Source: Eggerthella sp. CAG:209
GTDB lineage: Bacteria; Actinomycetota; Coriobacteriia; Coriobacteriales; Eggerthellaceae
Direction: 5' to 3'
Length of the DNA stretch: 11,179 bases
Assembly: GCA_000436075.1 (NCBI GenBank)
Contig: FR884589.1
Coordinates: forward strand, 3,201-14,379
Shown: positions 7,165-11,179 of the stretch, one piece after another
How the letters are laid out: every line of letters begins with the position of its first letter
How positions within the stretch are numbered: position 1 is the stretch's first letter
Notes under the pieces: generated by a model
Told to the model about the DNA's origin: nothing
The model's database searches: none
What the model saw: only the letters and a program-made list of their open reading frames with translations
Position numbers and translations under genes: made by a program

Positions 7165-7266
7165 ATGCAAATAACATCAGCATTCGTTGCGCAAAATGTG
7201 CTACCTGATTATTGGCGCCCGATTGTTTCATCTAATGTCACAGCAGTTGGAAAGCGTATCGGTTGA
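7165..7266 (+). CDS. Possible 33-residue small ORF of unknown function
   Basis: An ATG at 7165 opens a 33-codon frame ending in TGA at 7264-7266, preceded by GGAAAGGG with about 9 bases of spacing. The peptide begins MQITSAFVAQNVLPDY and ends VGKRIG. It has no clear membrane segment and resembles no family I know. What makes it worth listing is position: a canonical plus-strand terminator follows 34 bases after the stop, and no other gene on that strand would use it. No convincing promoter was found. It may equally be a chance frame within a noncoding RNA. Confidence 0.2.
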   Translation: MQITSAFVAQNVLPDYWRPIVSSNVTAVGKRIG

Positions 7267-7299
7267 GCTGAATGGAAATCTTTCAGTAATGGGTGGGGT

Positions 7300-7338
7300 G
7301 CGATGAATCCCTCTGATGCGTTTCATCGCGATTTTTTT
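7300..7338 (+). terminator. Intrinsic terminator reading rightward, with no annotated gene upstream
   Basis: GCGATGAA (7300-7307) and TTCATCGC (7322-7329) form a perfect 8-base stem with a 14-base loop. After GA comes a run of seven T (7332-7338). The T-run is on the plus-strand side only; read on the minus strand, the stem is followed by ACCCCACCC, so it would not terminate the merR-like gene, whose stop codon lies only 6 bases from the T-run. The stem and tract are clear; which transcript it ends is unknown. Confidence 0.7.
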
Positions 7339-7343
7339 ATTCC

Positions 7344-8144
7344 CTAGTTGTTAACTTCACGCAAAACTTCGACCACGTAGACATTTTCCGGGAGTTCGCT
7401 GTCCCACACTTCGGTGATCGAATAGAGGCCAGGGTTATTTTCGATGTGGCTAAAAGCTTTGTTCATGCATTCGGTGATTGATTGGCCTTCTATTCGGAAC
7501 CCCAGATTTTCGCATTTTGGGAGCGTTCTTTGCATGAAAGGTTCTTTCGGAGCGGTATGTGTCATTCTACCTACTTCTACGTAGGCATTAGTTTTCAGCT
7601 CGTTTCCGCATGAGGCAATGGTAAAGCCCTGAAAGTAGAGAGGGGTTGCGCCAGATTCTTCTGCCGTCCGGTACAGCTCCGCCATCGCTTTTGTGTACGA
7701 TTTCACTGAGAATTTTCTTTCCTTCCAGGGGGATATGAAGATATGCCTTTTAGCCAGGCATCGTGTGTAGGGAGCATCTTTGTGTCTGAGGATTTCCTGC
7801 TCGGTGATTTCATCGATGCAGGAATTGATACGCATAAGTGAATCTTCTGCGCGACGAATATTGGCGAGGGCGGTATCGCGGCCCGATATAAGCAATTCTT
7901 TCAGGTTGAGTGATCCTCGGTTTGTCTTGTGGTCCGTCAGTGACTTTAACGGGATGCCAAGCTCAATGCAGGTGAGTATTACATCGAGGTCTATCATTTG
8001 ATTGGGAGAGTAGTAGCGGTAACCGCTAGACGGATCTACGTAAGCAGGCTTGAGGATGCCGATGGTCTCGTAGTATCGAAGTGATTTGGCGCTAACTTGT
8101 TTGAGTTTTGCTGCTTCGCCTATGGAGAGCAATTCATTTTTCAT
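7344..8144 (-). CDS. MerR-family transcriptional regulator with GyrI-like effector domain
   Basis: A 266-residue regulator of the BmrR/BltR/TipA type. Residues 1-75 are a MerR DNA-binding domain: helix-turn-helix with IGEAAKLKQVSAKSLRYYE (8-26) and the wing around SGYRYYSPNQM (40-50). Residues about 82-120 form the dimerising coiled coil. Residues about 125-263 look like a GyrI-like ligand-binding domain ending VYVVEVLREV, which in relatives binds lipophilic cations and other drugs. The start at 8144 has AAGGAG 5 bases upstream. The gene is divergent from two SMR efflux genes, with a MerR-type operator between them, so it probably activates them when ligand is bound and may repress itself. 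The ribosome site overlaps the -35 box of the opposite promoter. The ligand cannot be named from sequence. Confidence 0.88.
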   Translation of the reverse strand: MKNELLSIGEAAKLKQVSAKSLRYYETIGILKPAYVDPSSGYRYYSPNQMIDLDVILTCIELGIPLKSLTDHKTNRGSLNLKELLISGRDTALANIRRAEDSLMRINSCIDEITEQEILRHKDAPYTRCLAKRHIFISPWKERKFSVKSYTKAMAELYRTAEESGATPLYFQGFTIASCGNELKTNAYVEVGRMTHTAPKEPFMQRTLPKCENLGFRIEGQSITECMNKAFSHIENNPGLYSITEVWDSELPENVYVVEVLREVNN

Positions 8145-8153
8145 GGCGGCTCC

Positions 8154-8184
8154 TTGACTCTGCCCTTATGGCAGAGTTTAGCAT
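8154..8184 (+). promoter_or_regulatory. MerR-type promoter and operator for the SMR genes
   Basis: TTGACT (-35, 8154-8159) and TAGCAT (-10, 8179-8184) are separated by 19 bases, too long for ordinary sigma-70 promoters but typical of MerR-activated ones. The spacer is filled by a perfect inverted repeat: ACTCTGCC (8157-8164), five bases, GGCAGAGT (8170-8177), centred at 8167. MerR proteins bind such dyads and untwist the DNA to realign the boxes. Position, spacing and symmetry all fit control by the divergent regulator. Confidence 0.85.
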
Positions 8185-8260
8185 GTACAACCGTTGTAGC
8201 ACCGCGAGGAAACACATGATCGTTTCGTGCTTCCTTCGTCCATTTCTTCGAGAGGTTCGT

Positions 8261-8578
8261 ATGCTTCCTTATCTCATGATTTGCGTTTCGGTGGTATTTG
8301 AAGTGTTTGGCGACACCATGATGAAAGTTTCGGATGGCTTTCGACGCAAGCTGCCCATTGTCGGCGTAGTGGTTGGCTATGCTGTTTCTTTCTGGATGAT
8401 GTCCCATGTTTTGCTTCAGCTACCGCTCGGTCCCGTTTACGCGGCGTGGACGGGACTCGGTATCGCGTTGACCGCTGTGGTGGGCCATTTTCTGTGGAAT
8501 GAGGGCTTTAACGCGAAAAAGATCATTGGTCTTGTTGCCATTATTGTTGGCGTGGCATTGTTGAAGTTGGGGGTTTAG
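8261..8578 (+). CDS. SMR-family multidrug efflux subunit (EmrE-like), first of pair
   Basis: A 105-residue inner-membrane protein with four transmembrane helices (about 4-21, 32-50, 57-76, 86-103). It aligns without gaps to EmrE from residue 1, keeping E14 (the proton/substrate carboxylate), Y40, W45, Y60 and W63 at identical positions. That alignment, plus AGAGG 5 bases upstream, supports the start at 8261. A competing in-frame ATG at 8216 also has a good site (GAGGA, 5 bases away) and would add 15 residues with three Arg. Export of lipophilic or guanidinium-like cations in exchange for protons is the family role. The second SMR gene begins two bases after this stop, and the pair probably works as a heterodimer. 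No guanidine riboswitch is seen in the leader. Confidence 0.9.
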   Translation: MLPYLMICVSVVFEVFGDTMMKVSDGFRRKLPIVGVVVGYAVSFWMMSHVLLQLPLGPVYAAWTGLGIALTAVVGHFLWNEGFNAKKIIGLVAIIVGVALLKLGV

Positions 8579-8580
8579 GC

Positions 8581-8985
8581 ATGAGCGTTGCTGAAGAAGA
8601 GAAGCAACTTGTCCGAGAAAAGGCGAAGTCGAAACGTCTTGCGTTTGTTCTGTTGGGAATTGCCATCGTTGCCGAGGTTACCGGAGCTATCTGCTTGAAG
8701 GCTTCAGAGGGCCTAACCGTTCCGCTGCCTACCTTGGTCACAGTGATTGGGTACCTCATCACGTTTACATTGCTGATAAAAATTCTGCAGAACCTTCCAC
8801 TTGGCCTGGTGTATGGCATTTGGGGCGGCGTGGGTTCCGCTGCAACTATGCTGGTTGGCGTTGTGGTTTGGCATGATCCCTTTACTGCCTGTACTGCGGT
8901 AGGGGTGCTGTTGGTAATTGGTGGTGTGTATCTGCTCAACAAGGGGACCGATGAAATCGAAGCAGCTCGTGCCCAGCAGCAATAG
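8581..8985 (+). CDS. SMR-family multidrug efflux subunit, second of pair
   Basis: A 134-residue SMR protein with four predicted helices (about 20-38, 47-66, 75-96, 103-120). The TM1 glutamate is E32, and Y78 and W81 match EmrE Y60 and W63; the EmrE W45 position is Thr. Compared with standard SMR proteins of about 105-110 residues, it has an 18-residue charged N-terminal extension (K8, R12, K14, K16, K18, R19) and a hydrophilic C-tail ending in QQQ. The basic N-terminus predicts N-in topology, opposite to its partner under the positive-inside rule. It lies two bases after the first SMR gene and shares its MerR-controlled promoter. Paired systems such as EbrAB and YkkCD are the closest models. 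I cannot tell Qac-type from Gdx-type substrates. Confidence 0.9.
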   Translation: MSVAEEEKQLVREKAKSKRLAFVLLGIAIVAEVTGAICLKASEGLTVPLPTLVTVIGYLITFTLLIKILQNLPLGLVYGIWGGVGSAATMLVGVVVWHDPFTACTAVGVLLVIGGVYLLNKGTDEIEAARAQQQ

Positions 8986-9114
8986 GCTGGCGGTATATAC
9001 CCTCTAGCTCTGAGCGGCTCTTTTTGGTGTTCGGTGCATTCCGACCGAGTATCGAGTGAGCTTCTTGATGATTCGCCGTCCTGCGAGCTGAAACTGCCGC
9101 TCCCTGGCTTCATC

Positions 9115-9143
9115 TTGCGTGATATGGATGCTAGTTTCACAAT
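9115..9143 (+). promoter_or_regulatory. Weak candidate promoter of the thiamine operon
   Basis: TTGCGT (9115-9120) and CACAAT (9138-9143) are separated by 17 bases and would start transcription about 10 bases before the riboswitch. The -35 box matches only TTG and the -10 box matches 4 of 6. Spacing and position are right, but the boxes alone are not convincing. Confidence 0.3.
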
Positions 9144-9158
9144 AGGGAACACAGATTC

Positions 9159-9262
9159 GATGCAGGGGTGCCTGCGGCGCGTCCAAATCGCGTTGGCATG
9201 GCTGAGAGGGCATTCGGCCTAACTCTTTGAACCTGTCAGTTAGTGCTGGCGTAGGGAGCATC
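9159..9262 (+). promoter_or_regulatory. TPP (THI-box) riboswitch
   Basis: The aptamer shows the conserved THI-box blocks in order: GGGGTGCC (9165-9172), CTGAGA (9202-9207), TGAACCTG (9228-9235), and GCTGGCGTAGGGA (9245-9257). Stem P1 is closed by GATGC (9159-9163) with GCATC (9258-9262). The segment between GGGGTGCC and CTGAGA forms the variable P3 arm. It binds thiamine pyrophosphate and sits directly ahead of thiM, thi-binding and thiE genes. An intrinsic terminator follows 13 bases later, so high TPP should end transcription early. Confidence 0.95.
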
Positions 9263-9275
9263 TCAGGTTCATTCT

Positions 9276-9309
9276 GGGGCGCCCGCTATGGCTGGCGTCC
9301 CTTTTATTT
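9276..9309 (+). terminator. Riboswitch-controlled intrinsic terminator
   Basis: GGGGCGCC (9276-9283) pairs with GGCGTCCC (9294-9301) over eight bases, with one G-T pair; the loop can add GC/GC after a mismatch. TTTTATTT (9302-9309) follows. It lies between the TPP aptamer and the thiM start, which marks it as the expression platform. The 3' arm repeats eight bases of the aptamer, suggesting a competing antiterminator fold. Confidence 0.85.
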
Positions 9310-9326
9310 GCGCGGAAGGAAAACGC

Positions 9327-10166
9327 ATGACAGAGATGGACCAGTTAAAAAGCGGCATCATTGAAGCGGTTGAGAAAGTTCGAACCGAGAACCCGTTGGC
9401 GGGTTCGGTTACTAATGGCGTAACAATGGATTTCGTTGCCAACGCTCAGCTTGCTGTGGGCGGTAGTGCCGCAATGGTGTATTTGCCTGATGAAGGCGAA
9501 TGCTTGGTTGCTGCAGGTGGAGCGGTTTACCTAAATATGGGCACATTGCTTCCCGTCTATCGGGAAACGCTGCCCCGTACGGCTGCAGCGGCTTTCAAAA
9601 GTGGCAAACCTTGGGTTTTGGATCCTGTTGGCATCGGCATTGGTCAGCTTCGTAGCGATTTGCTTCAAGAGCTGAAACAGTATAAGCCTGCTATTGTGCG
9701 CGGTAACGCTTCTGAGATCATTGCGCTAGCAAGCTTATGGGATATTGAAGCTAATGCTTACGAATCTTCGCGTCCGCGCGGTGTGGATACTACCGACACC
9801 GTGGAAGCTGCTCGTGATGCAGCTGCCGCCTTAGCTCGTTATACAGGGGGTGCTGTTGCGGTTTCTGGTAAAAAAGACCTGGTAACCGATGGAGAAAAGG
9901 TTGTGTACTCCGAGGGCGGCTCCGAACTGATGGAAAAAGTTACGGGCTTCGGTTGCTCTCAGGGCGGTGTTTTGGCTGTGTATGCTACGGCAACTAACCC
10001 GTTCACCGCAGCGTTGGCGGCGGTGGCTCATTACAATGTTGCCGGCTCCCGTGCAGCTAAGGTTGCCGATGCTCCTGCATCTTTCAAGACGGCATTTATT
10101 GACGAGCTTTATCGCGCTACCGCACGAGATATCGCCGATAATCCTTTTAGCGTTGAAGAGGCATAG
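9327..10166 (+). CDS. thiM: Hydroxyethylthiazole kinase ThiM
   Basis: Phosphorylates 4-methyl-5-(2-hydroxyethyl)thiazole with ATP, salvaging the thiazole half of thiamine. The 279-residue protein has the ribokinase-like fold typical of ThiM: PLAGSVTNGVTMDFVANAQL (23-42), NMGTL (70-74), VLDPVGIG (97-104), VRGNASEI (124-131), GVDTTD (152-157) and the catalytic loop with C210. In most ThiM proteins that loop reads GTGCxLS; here it is GFGCSQG, keeping Gly and Cys only. The start at 9327 has AAGGA 6 bases upstream; a longer frame from 9288 would begin inside the terminator loop and is rejected. The gene is controlled by the TPP riboswitch and leads the operon, with the next ATG two bases after its stop. 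Confidence 0.92.
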   Translation: MTEMDQLKSGIIEAVEKVRTENPLAGSVTNGVTMDFVANAQLAVGGSAAMVYLPDEGECLVAAGGAVYLNMGTLLPVYRETLPRTAAAAFKSGKPWVLDPVGIGIGQLRSDLLQELKQYKPAIVRGNASEIIALASLWDIEANAYESSRPRGVDTTDTVEAARDAAAALARYTGGAVAVSGKKDLVTDGEKVVYSEGGSELMEKVTGFGCSQGGVLAVYATATNPFTAALAAVAHYNVAGSRAAKVADAPASFKTAFIDELYRATARDIADNPFSVEEA

Positions 10167-10167
10167 C

Positions 10168-10473
10168 ATGAATACGCTCATTGCTGTAGCAATAGCTCCT
10201 TTTGGCGTGGGCGACGAGCTTGCGCCTGAAGTGGCTGAAGTTGTAAAGGTGATTCGCGAATCGGGCTTGCCCAATCATACCTATTCCATGTTCACCGAAA
10301 TTGAAGGTGAGTGGGATGAGGTTATGAGGGTGGTAAAGGATGCTACCTTTGCCTTGGCCGAAAAGGGAATTAGAACCGAAGTTATTTTGAAAGCGGACGT
10401 TCGTCCAGGGCGTACAAACATGATGAGTCGCAAAGTTGCCGCTGTAAACGAGATTTTGGAGCAAGGGGAATAG
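10168..10473 (+). CDS. YkoF/MTH1187-family thiamine-binding protein
   Basis: A 101-residue protein of the Thiamine_BP (DUF77) family. Family features are the opening strand IAVAIAPFG (4-12), VVKVIRESGL (24-33), the central TEIEGEWDEVM (42-52), and a late strand with ADVRPGR (75-81). It has no signal peptide or membrane segment, so it is cytosolic. Relatives bind thiamine or its HMP part; some act beside uptake systems. It lies between thiM and thiE with one- or two-base gaps and shares the riboswitch, so a role in binding or delivering thiamine or a precursor is likely but unproven. Length is normal for single-domain MTH1187 relatives and half that of two-domain YkoF. The start has a weak ribosome site (GAAGAGG) inside the thiM end. 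Confidence 0.87.
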   Translation: MNTLIAVAIAPFGVGDELAPEVAEVVKVIRESGLPNHTYSMFTEIEGEWDEVMRVVKDATFALAEKGIRTEVILKADVRPGRTNMMSRKVAAVNEILEQGE

Positions 10474-10474
10474 C

Positions 10475-11161
10475 ATGCGCAAGGACCTTGATATTTCTGC
10501 CTATTTGGTTGTCGGCCCCGAAAACACGATGGGGCGTCCGATTTCCGATGTTATTGCTCAGGCTTTGCGTGCTGGGTTCACCTGTGTGCAAATTCGCTCA
10601 AAGGAATGTTCGGCTCGCGATCTTGTTGCGTATACCATCCAAGCGGCTGATGTTATTGCTGCAGCGGGGAAAAGCAAATCGGTTGCGCTTTTGGTGGATG
10701 ACCGATTGGATGTTGCATTGGCTGCACGTGAAGCGGGAGCGAAAGTCGACGGCGTGCATGTAGGCCAAACCGATATTCCTGTCGAAGTATGTCGCAAGCT
10801 CCTCGGTTCAGATTCGATCGTGGGTCTTTCCGCTCGTGCCGATGAAATGCTCGAATACGTGAAAACCGCTGATATGAGCTTGGTGGATTACCTTGGAGTT
10901 GGCCCCTTGCATGAAACGCCTACAAAGACCGATTGCGGTTTAGCGGCTGATGGAACCATCATCACTAAAAGCATCGATGATTTGAAAGAGCTGGTCTGTG
11001 CAAGCCCCGTACCCATTGTTGTAGGCGGTGGCGTAAAAATTGCTGACATTCCCCTGGTGAAGAGCACCGGCGTCGATGGCTTCTTCGTGGTTTCTGCTGT
11101 ATGTGGGGCCGTTAATCCTGAGGCCGCAGCAAGGGAATTGGTGGACGCCTGGCGTGATTAA
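10475..11161 (+). CDS. thiE: Thiamine phosphate synthase ThiE
   Basis: Joins HMP-PP and thiazole phosphate to make thiamine phosphate, releasing pyrophosphate. The 228-residue TIM-barrel protein shows the family motifs in order: VQIRSKE (38-44), LLVDDRLDVAL (72-82, canonical N replaced by D), GVHVGQTD (93-100), VGLSAR (116-121), YLGVGPLHETPTKTD (139-153) and VVGGGV (182-187). It is slightly longer than typical ThiE (about 210). GCAAGGGGAA precedes the ATG, and the previous stop is one base away. With ThiM upstream it forms the thiazole-salvage and coupling steps. ThiD or ThiC, needed for HMP-PP, is not in the window. The remaining 18 bases to the window edge show nothing recognisable. Confidence 0.94.
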   Translation: MRKDLDISAYLVVGPENTMGRPISDVIAQALRAGFTCVQIRSKECSARDLVAYTIQAADVIAAAGKSKSVALLVDDRLDVALAAREAGAKVDGVHVGQTDIPVEVCRKLLGSDSIVGLSARADEMLEYVKTADMSLVDYLGVGPLHETPTKTDCGLAADGTIITKSIDDLKELVCASPVPIVVGGGVKIADIPLVKSTGVDGFFVVSAVCGAVNPEAAARELVDAWRD

Positions 11162-11179
11162 CGATCTGCTCTATAGGGC

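Larger units (their letters stand above)
6920..7343. other. 424-base intergenic region between hdrC and the merR-like gene
   Basis: No gene of ordinary size lies here. The minus strand carries the hdrC leader and must contain the operon promoter. The best candidate I could find, TTCAAA (7115-7110) and TTTAAG (7092-7087) with 17 bases between, matches consensus at only 4 of 6 positions in each box and overlaps a hairpin, so I do not annotate it as a promoter. The plus strand carries a possible 33-codon ORF (7165-7266) and a strong terminator at 7300-7338. There is no recognisable riboswitch, tRNA, T-box, Rex-type operator, insertion sequence or CRISPR unit. The region is listed so that the unexplained plus-strand signals are not lost. 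Confidence 0.7.

Noticed and set aside
7187..7194. Palindrome TTGCGCAA in the intergenic region
   Set aside because: Short, and symmetry does not extend outward; it is not a Rex or other known operator.
8185..8260. Guanidine (ykkC-type) riboswitch ahead of the SMR genes
   Set aside because: The leader is only about 70 bases and lacks the conserved ykkC blocks; regulation by the MerR-type operator explains the region.
8992..9001. Palindrome GGTATATACC
   Set aside because: Ten-base perfect palindrome, but AT-rich in the centre, isolated, and not placed at a promoter; chance is sufficient.
9006..9025. Possible terminator after the second SMR gene
   Set aside because: A five-T run follows, but the only stem is four pairs (AGCT with GGCT, one G-T), too weak to annotate.
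8541..9152. Minus-strand open frame of 203 codons opposite the second SMR gene
   Set aside because: Its plus-strand counterpart is a clear SMR protein; the antisense product is low-complexity, Ser/Thr/Pro rich with no domain.
9288..9326. Upstream in-frame start for thiM at 9288
   Set aside because: The ATG lies in the loop of the riboswitch terminator and has no ribosome site; 9327 has AAGGA at good spacing and fits family length.

Overview
The window reads as chromosomal DNA of an anaerobic bacterium. The signs are strong Shine-Dalgarno sites, a TPP riboswitch, MerR and SMR genes, and a large iron-sulfur flavoprotein operon. Base composition is moderate, near half G+C by eye. A strict anaerobe of the Coriobacteriia/Eggerthellaceae type is my best guess, but I could not test it and it rests on general impression only.

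Region 1 (20-6919, minus strand) is a seven-gene operon, read from the right as hdrC-hdrB-hdrA-flxD-flxC-flxB-flxA. Junctions are short gaps or overlaps of 1-4 bases, so one transcript is very likely. It encodes a cytosolic heterodisulfide-reductase-like complex (HdrABC) joined through an MvhD-type [2Fe-2S] adaptor (FlxD) to an NAD(P)H-oxidising flavin module (FlxABC). By analogy with the FloxABCD/HdrABC systems, it should oxidise NADH at FlxA, bifurcate electrons at the HdrA flavin, and reduce both ferredoxin and a disulfide at HdrB. The disulfide partner is not in the window. As I recall it, the gene order is the exact reverse of the Desulfovibrio flxABCD-hdrABC cluster.

Region 2 (6920-7343) is a 424-base gap. 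On the minus strand it holds the hdrC leader, with two small hairpins. On the plus strand it has a canonical intrinsic terminator with no annotated gene to terminate, preceded by a possible 33-codon ORF. I found no convincing promoter there.

Region 3 (7344-8985) is a drug- or cation-efflux module. A MerR-family regulator with a GyrI-like effector domain is divergent from two small multidrug resistance (SMR) genes. Between them lies a textbook MerR-type promoter: a 19-base spacer filled by a perfect 8+8 dyad. The SMR pair probably forms a heterodimer.

Region 4 (9115-11161, plus strand) is a thiamine operon: TPP riboswitch, intrinsic terminator, thiM, a YkoF/MTH1187-type thiamine-binding protein, and thiE. 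The riboswitch and terminator give TPP-dependent premature termination. ThiM salvages the thiazole and ThiE joins it to HMP-PP, which must come from a gene outside the window.
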